Shown here piece by piece: positions 8,600 to 17,672 of a DNA stretch of 64,000 bases. This stretch comes from Rhizobium sp. L43 (GTDB lineage: Bacteria > Pseudomonadota > Alphaproteobacteria > Rhizobiales > Rhizobiaceae): assembly GCF_002531725.1 (NCBI RefSeq), contig NZ_NWSQ01000011.1, positions 1 through 64,000 on the forward strand. The letters run 5' to 3'. The position numbers and the translations under genes were made by a program. Position 1 is the stretch's first letter. Every line of letters starts with the position of its first letter. A model generated the notes under the pieces. It saw only the letters and a program-made list of their open reading frames with translations. It ran no database searches and was not told the DNA's origin.

Positions 8600-10453
8600 C
8601 TAAATTGCGAATTTCGTCTTTTCAGATTGTGAAATGCCGTTCGCGACACGGTCGATCATGATCGGCTGAGGATGCACCATCGACGCCGGCGTGTTCTCGC
8701 CGATCGCCGCCGCCGGACGAACCACAGACCCAACGGGCATCACCACCGCGCTGGTGCTTTGGTAGGTGATGACGTTGGCGGCGATGCTGGCGATGACTTG
8801 GGTGCTCAACCGCGCTATGCCATCAGGGCCGGAATAGATGCTGATCGTCTGCTCCGGTCGGAAAATGCTGGCGTCTGCCACATCGATCGAACTGTAGGTG
8901 GCCACGCCATCCGTGCCGGCCTGCACTGTCAACGTGGTGCTCGGCAACTCCATCATACCAGGCCAGCATCCGCCCCTGGACGGCGACACCCAAGCCGCAT
9001 ATGTGTCTATCGTCGCGTCGCAGCAGGAAGACGTTTTCGCCAGAATGTCATCCCGGAGACGCCACTTGCCGGAAGCGTCTGTGCCATCGGACGGCCAAGT
9101 CTGGTTAGCGGAAAACGCCTGGAAATCGACGTTGAGCCCCAGCTCTCCCAAGCGAATGGTTCCGGTTGCCGGCGACGTGCCGCCGGCGAAGGTGTAGGTA
9201 AACGTGGTGGTCCCAGTCACGGTGATGACGACGTTTCCGTTGTAGGCGGCCGGCGTCGCCCCGGTGATGCTCACGGTCTGACCGCTGACGAGGCCGCTGG
9301 TCGACGCGATGGTGCCGGTCGCCACCGTATCGACCGACGTCAAGGTGATCGTTTTCTGAATGTCCGTGCGCCCGAGGGGAGGCAGGGCAACAATCCGAAT
9401 GCCGGAATATTCAGCCCGGACGCGCGTAACAAACGACCGGTAATTTGTGTTGAACCAGGTGTTGTAAGACGTGGAAACGTCGTTTTGCCCCATTTGATTG
9501 GCCGCAACAGTCATCGGCCATTTGCCGCCGTTGAAAGCGATGATTTCGCGGATGATGTCCCGGCGGCGGGTGGCAATGGTCGAGCCGGAGCCGGTATATT
9601 CCAAGCTGGACTTGGCCCCGGGATAGCCGACCATCAAATGCGGAATGCGACCTATGCCGCCGGCCTTGTCGAGGTAGCGGCGAAGCCAGCCGAGATTGCC
9701 GCGAGCGTCGGCGGCGGCGCTGAATTCCTGGCGAGCCTCACCCAGGCTGTCGCAGAATACCAGGGCAACCGGCCTGCCGTCCCAATCGCCCTTCGCGACC
9801 ATGAAATCTGGACCATAATATTGCGGCTGCGTTTGCGTCGCGTAGCCGGTGTCGAGCGCGGCGGTGCTGTCGGCAAGCGGGTCGGACATGAACGCCAGGA
9901 GAGATGCATTGTCGCTCGCACCCCACACACGTTCGCCGCGGTGCTTCTGGATGCGGTAAACAGGCCACACCTTTTCACCAACGGCAGTATGGTAAAACAG
10001 CCAAAGCTCGATTTCGCTTTCTGCGGGAACGTCTGGAATCGTAATGGCGTCGGTCCAAGCTCCGTTCGTCTGGTCCGCCACAGTCACCGTGTTCGACGCC
10101 GAAAACTGCAGTTGGTGGAAAGTCCCGGCGACCCGCATATAGAAGCCGTCGACAATCACGGAATTTCCTGGCGCTCCGATGGTGCCGGTGACGACGGTTT
10201 CCTGCGGCGAGTTGCCGCCCTCGGTTCCGGCAAAGCCAGGAAGGTGAAAACGAAAGGTCCGCGTCTTGTATTGGGGCGTCGTCACAACGATCTTCGCGCA
10301 GATATAGTTCGCCCCTGATATGGCGGTGGCAATCGACCCCGAAGCCATACGGTTGCGGGTCGCGAAGAAGAGGTAACGGTCGGCATCGACGATGCTGCTA
10401 CCCCTGCCGCTCGGCATCGGATGAACAAGGGCAAGCGAGATGGCATTGATCAT
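8600..10453 (-). CDS. Phage tail/appendage protein with SGNH (GDSL-like) hydrolase features
   Basis: A 617-residue protein. Its ATG overlaps the stop of the Rz1 gene (ATGA). Beta-rich N- and C-terminal parts rich in Thr, Ser and Gly flank a central segment with SGNH-like blocks: VALVFCDSLGEAR (nucleophile Ser), AANQMGQNDVS (block III Asn) and a late VHPQPIMIDR (possible catalytic His). About residues 380-440 form a Gly/Thr-rich Ig-like insert (SGQTVSITGA). Such proteins de-acetylate or cleave surface polysaccharides at the phage tip. The block assignments were made by eye. Confidence 0.65.
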   Translation of the reverse strand: MINAISLALVHPMPSGRGSSIVDADRYLFFATRNRMASGSIATAISGANYICAKIVVTTPQYKTRTFRFHLPGFAGTEGGNSPQETVVTGTIGAPGNSVIVDGFYMRVAGTFHQLQFSASNTVTVADQTNGAWTDAITIPDVPAESEIELWLFYHTAVGEKVWPVYRIQKHRGERVWGASDNASLLAFMSDPLADSTAALDTGYATQTQPQYYGPDFMVAKGDWDGRPVALVFCDSLGEARQEFSAAADARGNLGWLRRYLDKAGGIGRIPHLMVGYPGAKSSLEYTGSGSTIATRRRDIIREIIAFNGGKWPMTVAANQMGQNDVSTSYNTWFNTNYRSFVTRVRAEYSGIRIVALPPLGRTDIQKTITLTSVDTVATGTIASTSGLVSGQTVSITGATPAAYNGNVVITVTGTTTFTYTFAGGTSPATGTIRLGELGLNVDFQAFSANQTWPSDGTDASGKWRLRDDILAKTSSCCDATIDTYAAWVSPSRGGCWPGMMELPSTTLTVQAGTDGVATYSSIDVADASIFRPEQTISIYSGPDGIARLSTQVIASIAANVITYQSTSAVVMPVGSVVRPAAAIGENTPASMVHPQPIMIDRVANGISQSEKTKFAI

Positions 10454-10758
10454 CGGCGTGGTCCAAATCTGCTGGCGAGGTCGTCATAAAATTGCACGCT
10501 GCGCCCCTGGCGGGCATTGGCGCGGTCGAGCGCCTGGCGCTCGCGGGCGAGGATGGCGATGACGGGCTCGCCTTCCGCGACGGGCGCATGCGCTTCCTGC
10601 CGGCGGAGATCGTCTGGCAAGGGCGGCAGAGTGATGCCGGCCGCCGCCTGCCCCTTCATCACCGAAGCCCTGTTCAGCCGCTCAGTGGCGGAGCAGCCAC
10701 TGACGATCAGCAGCAGTGACAGCGCAAGCGCGGTTCTTTTCCGAAAGCTGACGTTCAT
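10450..10758 (-). CDS. Rz1-like outer-membrane spanin lipoprotein
   Basis: A 102-residue protein. It starts with a lipoprotein signal (MNVSFRKRTALALSLLLIVS followed by GCSA); the lipobox cysteine is at residue 22 or so. A proline-containing segment (LPPLPDDL) and a charged tail follow. The gene begins inside the 3' end of the Rz-like gene in another frame, overlapping by 77 bases, the classic arrangement of spanin pairs. The product would sit in the outer membrane and join the Rz-like protein to fuse the membranes at lysis. Confidence 0.8.
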   Translation of the reverse strand: MNVSFRKRTALALSLLLIVSGCSATERLNRASVMKGQAAAGITLPPLPDDLRRQEAHAPVAEGEPVIAILARERQALDRANARQGRSVQFYDDLASRFGPRR

Positions 10759-11044
10759 AGGATTGGATCTCGATTTCGAGTGTGTCTCTGGCCGCCTGCT
10801 CGGCCGCTTCTGCGGCCAGCAGGCGCTTGCGGTGCTCTTCGGTGGCAAGCGACGCCGCGTTGCGCTGGCGCTCCATCTCGGCCGCCCGCGCATCGGCCGC
10901 AGCCTTCTCGGCCAGCAGCACATAGCCGGCCCGTGCCTCCCGGGCCGCCGAGGGATAGCCGATCGCAACGGCATAGAGATGATAGAGCACCACGCCGGCG
11001 GCGATGCCGGCGCCCATCTTGAGGGTGTCGAGCAGGGAGAACAT
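10682..11044 (-). CDS. Rz-like inner-membrane spanin
   Basis: A 120-residue protein. One N-terminal membrane helix (about residues 8-27, MGAGIAAGVVLYHLYAVAIG) is followed by a long charged coiled coil (about residues 35-105, rich in Ala, Glu and Arg). The start codon shares its A with the endolysin stop (TGATG), so translation is coupled. The Rz1-like gene starts within its 3' end. It completes a holin-endolysin-spanin lysis cassette. Confidence 0.8.
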   Translation of the reverse strand: MFSLLDTLKMGAGIAAGVVLYHLYAVAIGYPSAAREARAGYVLLAEKAAADARAAEMERQRNAASLATEEHRKRLLAAEAAEQAARDTLEIEIQSYERQLSEKNRACAVTAADRQWLLRH

Positions 11045-11508
11045 CAGATGCCCTCCAGGCAGAACTGGCGCTCTTTCTGCCGGCGCCTGGTCAGGCCAGG
11101 AAAGACGATGCCGGCGGCGCGATTCCACTTCAAAAGCGCCTCGCAGCCCTCGGCCGTCCTGCCCTGGTTGATCAGCCTGACCGCGCTCGAGCCGCAGGCC
11201 GTCTTGACGCCGACATTATAGGCGAAGGAGGTCAGCGCCACCAAGCGCGCATCCGGCAGCGGCACGCGCACACAGCTTTCGACGCCGCTCGCATAGGTCT
11301 TGAGCTCCAGCGCCAACAGCGCCTTGCATTCTTCCACCGTCTTGCGGTCGCCGGGTTTGACGCCATTGGTGCTGCCATAACAGATCGTCCACGGCTGCCC
11401 CTTCGTGGCCGGATCGGGATAGGCATTCTGGCGCAATCCCTCAAACGAGCCGACCAGCGCCACAGCCATCGCCGCGGCGGCACTACCCTTCTGCAGGCGG
11501 TTTGCCAT
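11044..11508 (-). CDS. Phage endolysin, glycoside hydrolase family 24 lysozyme
   Basis: A 154-residue protein. The catalytic glutamate is probably Glu23 in SFEGLRQNAYPDP; Asp32 and Thr41 (GQPWTICYGSTNG) are the likely partners. The N-terminus (GSAAAAMAVALVGS) is weakly hydrophobic, as in signal-anchor-release endolysins of the P21 type. It cleaves peptidoglycan glycan strands during lysis. The gene overlaps the end of the holin gene upstream and is translationally coupled to the spanin downstream. Confidence 0.9.
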   Translation of the reverse strand: MANRLQKGSAAAAMAVALVGSFEGLRQNAYPDPATKGQPWTICYGSTNGVKPGDRKTVEECKALLALELKTYASGVESCVRVPLPDARLVALTSFAYNVGVKTACGSSAVRLINQGRTAEGCEALLKWNRAAGIVFPGLTRRRQKERQFCLEGI

Positions 11509-11737
11509 TCAGATCTCCTGAGATTGTCTGCTGGACGAAAATGCGGGCGGCGATCGCCGCAACGGCGAAAAGCCCTGTCGCCGCCGACATGGCGAGCTGG
11601 ATGTAGAGGTTGCCGGACACCCAGGTCGCGGCGACGAAATTGATGACGGGCTCGAGGACGATGCAGAGCAGCGCCAGCACCATCAGGCGGATGGACCAGG
11701 CGTGCTTCAGCACTGCGCGCCAGTTATGGACGAGCAT
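11483..11737 (-). CDS. Holin-like membrane protein
   Basis: An 84-residue protein starting MLVHNWRAVLKHAWSIRL, with two membrane segments (LMVLALLCIVLEPVINFVA and YIQLAMSAATGLFAVAAIAA) and a short charged C-terminus. Position directly before the endolysin, with a 26-base overlap, makes it the likely holin. The ATG at 11737 was preferred over the upstream in-frame start at 11848, which adds an unlikely Pro/Thr-rich extension. Confidence 0.75.
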   Translation of the reverse strand: MLVHNWRAVLKHAWSIRLMVLALLCIVLEPVINFVAATWVSGNLYIQLAMSAATGLFAVAAIAARIFVQQTISGDLNGKPPAEG

Positions 11738-11944
11738 GGGTGGGCTCCGGGTTGTGATGAGTGTCGTGGGCGCGCGGCTCTGGGTGGAGACGGGTGCGAG
11801 TTGACGTTTCAATGGTGCGGGGGGTGTCCCGTCTAACGAAAAGGACACTAAAGCGAGTCATCGAACGCGGAACCGGTTTGAGGATTCCATTTTTACGCGT
11901 TCTCTGATTCCATCGCCTCCGTTGGTGATTTCGTCGGAGGTAAT

Positions 11945-12019
11945 ATGAACCGCGCTTTTAGCGGTGATCTTCGCAGCCGCGTTCTGGCTGTGTCACAAGA
12001 TGGAATGTCAGCGCGATCG
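11945..12019 (+). pseudogene. IS630-family transposase N-terminal fragment
   Basis: Translation from the ATG at 11945 gives MNRAFSGDLRSRVLAVSQDG then MSARS. This is the typical start of IS630-type transposases, with the first helix of the N-terminal helix-turn-helix. The similarity ends near 12019, where the frame runs into unrelated sequence and stops. Only a scrap of the element remains, wedged between holin and acyltransferase genes where phage tail genes would be expected. About 200 bases upstream (11740-11944) hold no gene. Confidence 0.7.
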
Positions 12020-12038
12020 GACGAGCCGTGTCTGACCG

Positions 12039-12599
12039 CTATTCACGATATTTGACAACCCTTGCCGGCGAACCGACAGCGATTGCATATTCCGGGATAT
12101 CGCTTATCACAACGGCGTTCGCTCCGATCACGGCGCCATTGCCGATTTTAACGTTCATCAGGATCTTCGCTCCGGCGCCTATCCAGACATCGTTACCGAT
12201 CTCAACTGTGCCGATCTCAGCCTTCTGAAGCCTGATCGGCGTATCGCGCCTCATGCCGTGGCCGTGATCGATGATCTGTACATCAGAGCCGATCAGGACA
12301 TCATTGCCGATTGATATCCGGTTCTTCGCCGTGATGATGTTGCGCCGGCCGATTACGGTGTTGTTGCCGATGAAGACTTTGGGCTCTGGCATTGTAAGTT
12401 GAAAGAACGACTGATCTTGGATGGTGACGTTATCGCCGACTTCAAGGACGGCATGACCGACCAGGCGGAACTCAGCGCTGCGCTTCACCACGAGACTTTC
12501 GCCGGCCGCGGTGAAGTAGCGGAAGCGCTTATAAGCAGTGACGAGCCGCTGGATTACGCCGCCTCGATTGCGATATGATGCCTTGTCGACCTGTGCCAT
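12039..12599 (-). CDS. Hexapeptide-repeat (left-handed beta-helix) acyltransferase
   Basis: A 186-residue protein. Residues 50-180 carry many hexapeptide repeats of the [LIV]-G-x4 type (for example VFIGNNTVIGRRNIITAKNR, then ISIGNDVLIGSDVQIIDHGH). The catalytic His is in DHGHGMRRDTP, and the protein ends in GSPARVVKYRE, as in maltose/galactoside O-acetyltransferase relatives. It probably transfers an acyl group to a cell-surface sugar. Its place inside a phage late operon suggests cargo for lysogenic conversion of surface polysaccharide. Confidence 0.85.
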   Translation of the reverse strand: MAQVDKASYRNRGGVIQRLVTAYKRFRYFTAAGESLVVKRSAEFRLVGHAVLEVGDNVTIQDQSFFQLTMPEPKVFIGNNTVIGRRNIITAKNRISIGNDVLIGSDVQIIDHGHGMRRDTPIRLQKAEIGTVEIGNDVWIGAGAKILMNVKIGNGAVIGANAVVISDIPEYAIAVGSPARVVKYRE

Positions 12600-12649
12600 T
12601 TTTACTCCTGGCGTGATGGCAGCATGTCAAACACAGGTGTGGAGCTTAT

Positions 12650-13132
12650 TCAAGAGCTCCTTCCGCAAGGGAAATGGAAGCCATCGTTCCAGATCCAGAT
12701 GCTGCCGGTAGAGCCGCCCAATGTCATGCGAATTTGCCGACTTGTATTTGTCCATATCTCCTGCGATCCCACCGCGAAACCGCTTGCTACCTGGATAGTG
12801 CCGACGTTGGCGCCATCGTTGCCGGCGCCGGCAACAAGCGCACCTTGTGCAGGGTCGGATAGCAGAGCTGCGTTAGTCGTTGCCGACGATGAGAACTCGA
12901 AACGCAGTTTGGCTTTCATTTTCAGCCCATTTGGCACTGTCAGCGCCAGAAGCGTCGAGGTCGTAGAGATAGCGGCACCGACAGCATCTTTTACCGGCGT
13001 CAGGAAGGTATATTCGTCACGCGGATACAGGACAAACGGCCGAATGTTCGAGCTTCCATCGGTCAGCACGACGCCGATGCATTTGACGATGGTATAGCCG
13101 GTGAGGAGCGTCGTGCTGACGCCGGACCGACA
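12650..13132 (-). pseudogene. Truncated phage structural (tail/fibre) protein gene
   Basis: The frame 12650-13069 reads like the C-terminal part of a beta-rich phage protein (LTDGSSNIRPFVLYPRDEYT, later FAVGSQEIWTNTSRQIRMTL). The same frame continues sensibly upstream (GVSTTLLTGYTIVKCIGVV), then loses its start. A well-placed ATG with GAAAGGAAAAG lies at 13133 but in another frame. Either a one-base shift near 13120-13130 or a deletion has joined a foreign start to this end. Without repair it is probably not made in full. Confidence 0.55.
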
Positions 13133-13155
13133 TTTGCTTTTCCTTTCGTTGACGA

Positions 13156-14130
13156 TCAGGCGAACAACACGCCCTGCAGGAAGGCGTTGTTCATGGTGAG
13201 GTTGCCGGCGAAGCCCATGAGCTGCACGAAGGCATCCTGGTTGGTGTTCATGCGCTCGTCGCCGATCGGCGCCATGTCGCGGTCGCGGTGCGGGCGGTAG
13301 AACAGGTACTTGGTGTTCAGGAAGAACATCTGATTAACAGGCGCGCCGCCGCCGAAGCCGCCGTCGAAGATCACGTCGGCGCCCATATATTGCAGCGACT
13401 GGAAGCCGGCCATGCCCTTGTCCGCCGAGGTGATGCGCTGGATCGCCTGCAGCGATTCCCAGTAGAGGCGGAAGAAGTTGTTGTCGGCGACGACGAGATC
13501 GGGGGCGTCGGAGCCGCGAACGCAGGACATATAGAGCCGGTTCATGTAGCTCTGGATGTTGGCATTGGTGGCGGCCGCACCGCCATCGGCCGAGGCCGAG
13601 AATTTCTGGTTGCGCCAGAAACCCCAGGTGGCGCGTGAAATGCCGCCGACGGTGCCGGAGGTCGGCGAGGTCGAGATCAGCAGCTGCAGGCCGCCGATCT
13701 GCCGCCCGCCATCGGCGGTGCCGTCGGAATAGCAATCGAGGGCGATGTTGTTCTTCAGCGTCGTTTCGGCGTTTTCGATGCGCTGCTCGAGCAGATCGAG
13801 GATCGCATCCTCGCCGGAATTCTGCAGCTGTTCGAGACCCGACATGGAGACGGCGACCGCGGCCTGCTTGAGGTCGTATTCGGCAGCGGTGATGACGTCG
13901 GAGGGCTGGACGTTGAGGATATCGTAACCGGAATAGCGCTTGAAGGTGCTGTTTTCCTGGTATTGCAGTTCCTGAACGATGGTGCGGCCGCCGGAGATGG
14001 GTTTCTTGCGGCCGCGGCTGTTCAGACGGGTGAGAAGACCGTTGTTCTTCGTCACGTCGTCGGCGACCGTGCCGCTGCGGTTGCGCAGCGTCGTGGTGAC
14101 GATTTCAGAAAGGTTGGGCGAGATGGGCAT
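13156..14130 (-). CDS. Phage major capsid protein
   Basis: A 324-residue protein with the composition and order of a coat protein. The N-terminus is short and helical (NLSEIVTTTLRNRSGTVADD). A conserved-looking segment follows (IVQELQYQENSTFKRYSGYD, then ILNVQPSDVITAAEYDLKQA) and the C-terminal half is rich in aromatics. It lies directly downstream of scaffold and portal genes, where a coat protein is expected. The fold (HK97) is inferred from context, not from a visible motif. Confidence 0.8.
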   Translation of the reverse strand: MPISPNLSEIVTTTLRNRSGTVADDVTKNNGLLTRLNSRGRKKPISGGRTIVQELQYQENSTFKRYSGYDILNVQPSDVITAAEYDLKQAAVAVSMSGLEQLQNSGEDAILDLLEQRIENAETTLKNNIALDCYSDGTADGGRQIGGLQLLISTSPTSGTVGGISRATWGFWRNQKFSASADGGAAATNANIQSYMNRLYMSCVRGSDAPDLVVADNNFFRLYWESLQAIQRITSADKGMAGFQSLQYMGADVIFDGGFGGGAPVNQMFFLNTKYLFYRPHRDRDMAPIGDERMNTNQDAFVQLMGFAGNLTMNNAFLQGVLFA

Positions 14131-14162
14131 CGATCATTCCTTTGATCAGAATTGGCCTTTGA

Positions 14163-15176
14163 TCAGACTTGGCCGCGCGAAAAACGCATGGCGTCGCGCA
14201 GCGAGTCCCGGATGGAGGTGGGCTGGCCTCTTGCCGCGTCGCGGGTTGGGCCCGGCGCGGAGGAACCAGAGATGGATCGCGAGGCGCGGCGGGCTTGATC
14301 TGCCGCTGCGGCCCTCTGGGCTTGCTGTGGATGGACGGGCGCCGCAGTCTGGCTGATCAACTGCCGGCGAATGTCCGGGCGCATCCAGCATGCGGCGTCG
14401 TAGGCGTCCTGAAGCGACGTTGCCCGCCCTGCATTGATAAGGGCGACCATGTCGTCAAGCACATCTTCGGCGTGCGCGTTTACCGGATCGGAAAGGAAGG
14501 CATCGACTTGAGTTTCGGTGTCCCTTTTCCGCAGAACATGTTCGACCGTCGCCTCGACATTGATGGTTCGCGGCTGCGGCTGTGCCTGCTGCTGACGCTG
14601 CAGGATCTCCCCCGTCTGACCATTGACGAGGGCGTGAAGATTGACCCCGGCCATCCTGGCGACGTGAACGACGGTGTTGACGGGATCGTGGATGAGCGCC
14701 TTCTCCCAGTCGATCGCCCGGCGCATGACGTCGGCATGGTTCATGCCGGCCTGGCGGATGAGCGGGGTGAACTCCTCGAGCCCCTTGTAATCCTGCAGGA
14801 CGCGGAAGCCGTTATCGACCTCCTGTTCGCGCTTGGCGATCGCCGCCTGCACTTCGCCGGGGAGGCTCCCAAATTGCGCCTTGGCTTCCGCCGACCAGCC
14901 GGGCGGAACCCGGCTGCCGCCGGCGGCAGGCTGTTCAACGCCCTGCCCTCGGCTCTGTGCCTGCGATGTCTGCTGGGCGGCGGCTTGCTCCTGCCCCTTG
15001 GCGAGGAAGCGGCCATTTTCGCCGTCGCGCGGCTGGCCGGTGATATCGCCCGGTCCATTGCCCTCGACGGTATCGATCGCCGCCTTCAGGCTGTCGCGGA
15101 TGCTGACCGGCGCCCCATCGGACGCGCCAAAATCTTCGCTGCCGTTGCCGGCCTCGTTCAGGTCTTCCATATCCAT
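14163..15176 (-). CDS. Probable phage scaffolding protein
   Basis: A 337-residue, strongly hydrophilic protein. An acidic N-terminus is followed by a Gln/Ala-rich linker (about residues 55-90), a charged helical centre (EVQAAIAKREQEVDNGFRVL) and a basic C-terminus (RASRSISGSSAPG). SIRDSLKAA occurs near the N-terminus and SIRDSLRDA near the C-terminus, a short internal repeat. Position between portal and capsid genes and this composition fit a scaffold that drives capsid assembly. Confidence 0.7.
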   Translation of the reverse strand: MDMEDLNEAGNGSEDFGASDGAPVSIRDSLKAAIDTVEGNGPGDITGQPRDGENGRFLAKGQEQAAAQQTSQAQSRGQGVEQPAAGGSRVPPGWSAEAKAQFGSLPGEVQAAIAKREQEVDNGFRVLQDYKGLEEFTPLIRQAGMNHADVMRRAIDWEKALIHDPVNTVVHVARMAGVNLHALVNGQTGEILQRQQQAQPQPRTINVEATVEHVLRKRDTETQVDAFLSDPVNAHAEDVLDDMVALINAGRATSLQDAYDAACWMRPDIRRQLISQTAAPVHPQQAQRAAAADQARRASRSISGSSAPGPTRDAARGQPTSIRDSLRDAMRFSRGQV

Positions 15177-15217
15177 TGGGAAAGTTTCCTATTTCGGGGA
15201 TTGATGCCCGTTCAGGT

Positions 15218-15529
15218 TCAGGCGTTATATTCGGCGTGAACGCGCCGCAATTCGTTGCGGATCGCCTTTCGATCCGTCTTCGGCGTCTCGACCGGCTGCG
15301 GCTTCTCATTGCCGATCTCGACCACGCCGGCCGCCCGGTAGGCGGAACGCAGCCTGGCTTTCGAGGTGTAATGCTGCCCGTCCTGCATCGACCGGATATC
15401 GATGCTGTCGCTGATGAAATGCGGCGCCGGCAAATCGGATTGCGCCGGGTTTTGCGCCGGCATGCAATTGTGCGGCCATTGGTCGAGCGCGTGCCAGCCG
15501 CCGCAGACGCGGCAATAGCGTTCTCTCAT
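15218..15529 (-). CDS. Small phage protein with zinc-binding N-terminus
   Basis: A 103-residue protein starting MRERYCRVCGGWHALDQWPH and then NC. The Cys-X2-Cys plus His/Cys residues suggest one zinc site. A SMQDGQHYTSKARLRSAYRA segment follows. The upstream frame extends to 15658 but overlaps the portal gene. It is located between portal and scaffold genes and its role in head assembly is unknown. Confidence 0.65.
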   Translation of the reverse strand: MRERYCRVCGGWHALDQWPHNCMPAQNPAQSDLPAPHFISDSIDIRSMQDGQHYTSKARLRSAYRAAGVVEIGNEKPQPVETPKTDRKAIRNELRRVHAEYNA

Positions 15530-15545
15530 GCTGTTCTCCCCGCAG

Positions 15546-17672
15546 CTATTGATAGAGGGATTGCGCGCTGCGCATCTGGTCGATCGCCTGCGCCGCCATC
15601 TCGCCGCGCGCCTTTTCCACCGTGGCGCGATGCTCGATCTCGGCCTCGGCGACAGCAAGCTCGGCCTTGCGCTGTTCGGCGCCGGCCTTCACTTGCGCGG
15701 TCTGCAGCTTGATCATCTCTCCGGGCGCAGGCTGCGGCTCCGGCTTCGGGGCGCTGGCGGATTGGGAGAGCTGGGCGCCCACCTGCTCCAGCGTGCTTTC
15801 CAGCTGGCGGCCGGCCCTGAAGCCGCGGGCGGCAAAGAGCAGCGTCTCGACCATCACGGGCACCAGCATCGGCGACTGCTGCGCCATCGCGCCGGCCTGC
15901 TGCATGAAGCCGCCGACCATCTGCACGAATTCCATGCGGCGCTGCTTTTCGGCATCCTCGTCGGGCTCGATCGTCGAGTCCGTTTCGATCTCGATCTGGA
16001 AGCCGCGAATGCTGTCGTTGCGCAGCAACTGCACCACCTCGTCGATCGTCGGCGCCTGCATCATCTGTTGCAGCTGGGGCGGCATTTCGGGCGGCGGCGG
16101 TGAGGGCTGGCCCATCTGCTGCGCCCGCATGGCCGCCTGCTGTGCGGCCATCTGCATCTGCTGCATCTGCATCTGCACCTGCTGCTTCTCGGCCATGGTG
16201 GGAAGCTTGATGCCGCTCACCAGCATCAGCGTTTCCGGCTGGAACTGGTCGCAGATGATTTCGCCGGCAAGGCGGATGATATCGCGGGCAAAGCGCGCCA
16301 GCTCGGCCTGGCGGTCGCGGATGCGGATCGAGCCCCACTGGCTCTTGATCCGCTGTGCCGTCGCCGTCTCCGAGGCCTGGGTGTCGCCGCGCACGATGTC
16401 GGAGATGCCAGTGATCTGGTAGACATCCTCGATCAGCTGCTTGCGCGCCGCCATGCAGGCAACGATCACCTTCTGCACCTCGTCGATCGGCAGCGTCACG
16501 ATCGCCTTCGAGCCACCCTTGTCGGTGAAGGCAGCCCATTCCGGGATCGGCACCATCACCATGTCGTTTTCAGGCCGCATCGCCTTTTCGATCGCCGGCG
16601 AGATCGCGCCGTCGCCGGAGGGATAGAAGATCTTCAGCCGCAGCTGATCGGTCAGCTTGTTGATGCGCTTGGTCAGCAGATCGATCTCGTCGCACTGCTG
16701 CTGATAATAGACATAGTCGGGAACCGGGATCAGCGAGCTCGTCGACATCGTGCCATAGGCTGGGCGCGGGCACGGCCAGAAATGCGTCAGATCAAGCGGC
16801 GGTTCCGAGACTTCGAGCGCCACGGCCGCGCCGTCGGCGATCCAGACGGTATAGTTCTCGCTCTTGCACCAGATCTCCCAGATATGGGTCTTGCCCTCAT
16901 TCTCGGCGCGCTCCGCCTGGCTTTCGCCCTTTTTGCCGGCAGCACCTTCTGCCGCCCGCGATGTCATCGCGTCCCGCCCGAAGCGCTTCTCCATCTCCTC
17001 GTCGGTCATCGGCACGCGCCGCGCCACCCAGGTGACATCCTTCCAGCGCCGCGCCGGCGAATGCAGGAAATCCGACCAGTGGACATAATCGATGCACACA
17101 CGCTCGTCGGCGATCACCTCGGGCAGAGCGCCGCCATTCTCACCCATGCCGTCTGCGGGCAAGCCGCCGAGCAGACCCTCGGGCAAGCCGCCATTCGCCG
17201 GCGGGGCGGAAGGCTCGACGCCCATGTCGAGCGGCTCGAAATCGGCCTCGTAGCGCAGCCACACCGTGCCGCGGGCACACAGCAGGAAATCGTCGCGCAC
17301 CGCCCGCATGATGGAATCGATATCGGCTTCGTCGCCGGTATAGGCGAGATTGCGTTCGACGAGCTCCGAGGCGATGCGCGCCACCGGCTGCGCATCCTTG
17401 AAGCGGCGCTCGACCACCGGCTGCGGCACCCGGGCATAAACGGCCGGCTGCAGCACCGACGTATTGGCCCAAAGCATCGGAAACCGGCGCTTGGCCGCAC
17501 TCGTCTGGTCCGACTGCTGGTCGAGATAGATTTTCTCGATCTTGACGCAGCGGTCATGCCAGGATTTGAAATAGCGCTGGGCGCGCTCGAGCTCCTGCTG
17601 CCAGCGGGCGCCGACCTTGGCCGGATCAAAACGCTGCCCGCCCTCCGAAGCCGTTGTTTCGTCTTCCATCAA
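15546..17672 (-). CDS. Phage portal protein
   Basis: A 708-residue protein of podovirus-like portal size. The N-terminus is charged (RWQQELERAQRYFKSWHDRC) and followed by WANTSVLQPAVYARVPQPVV, a common portal segment. The C-terminal third is Gln/Met-rich and helical (MQMQQMQMAAQQAAMRAQQM), matching the barrel region of P22-type portals. It lies immediately after the large terminase gene, whose stop it overlaps by 4 bases. It would form the dodecameric DNA channel. Confidence 0.9.
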   Translation of the reverse strand: MMEDETTASEGGQRFDPAKVGARWQQELERAQRYFKSWHDRCVKIEKIYLDQQSDQTSAAKRRFPMLWANTSVLQPAVYARVPQPVVERRFKDAQPVARIASELVERNLAYTGDEADIDSIMRAVRDDFLLCARGTVWLRYEADFEPLDMGVEPSAPPANGGLPEGLLGGLPADGMGENGGALPEVIADERVCIDYVHWSDFLHSPARRWKDVTWVARRVPMTDEEMEKRFGRDAMTSRAAEGAAGKKGESQAERAENEGKTHIWEIWCKSENYTVWIADGAAVALEVSEPPLDLTHFWPCPRPAYGTMSTSSLIPVPDYVYYQQQCDEIDLLTKRINKLTDQLRLKIFYPSGDGAISPAIEKAMRPENDMVMVPIPEWAAFTDKGGSKAIVTLPIDEVQKVIVACMAARKQLIEDVYQITGISDIVRGDTQASETATAQRIKSQWGSIRIRDRQAELARFARDIIRLAGEIICDQFQPETLMLVSGIKLPTMAEKQQVQMQMQQMQMAAQQAAMRAQQMGQPSPPPPEMPPQLQQMMQAPTIDEVVQLLRNDSIRGFQIEIETDSTIEPDEDAEKQRRMEFVQMVGGFMQQAGAMAQQSPMLVPVMVETLLFAARGFRAGRQLESTLEQVGAQLSQSASAPKPEPQPAPGEMIKLQTAQVKAGAEQRKAELAVAEAEIEHRATVEKARGEMAAQAIDQMRSAQSLYQ

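Noticed and set aside
8672..10318. A 548-codon open frame on the plus strand opposite the tail protein
   Set aside because: It is antisense to a well-supported phage gene, lacks a ribosome site and reads as low-complexity Arg/Gly-rich sequence typical of GC-rich antisense frames.
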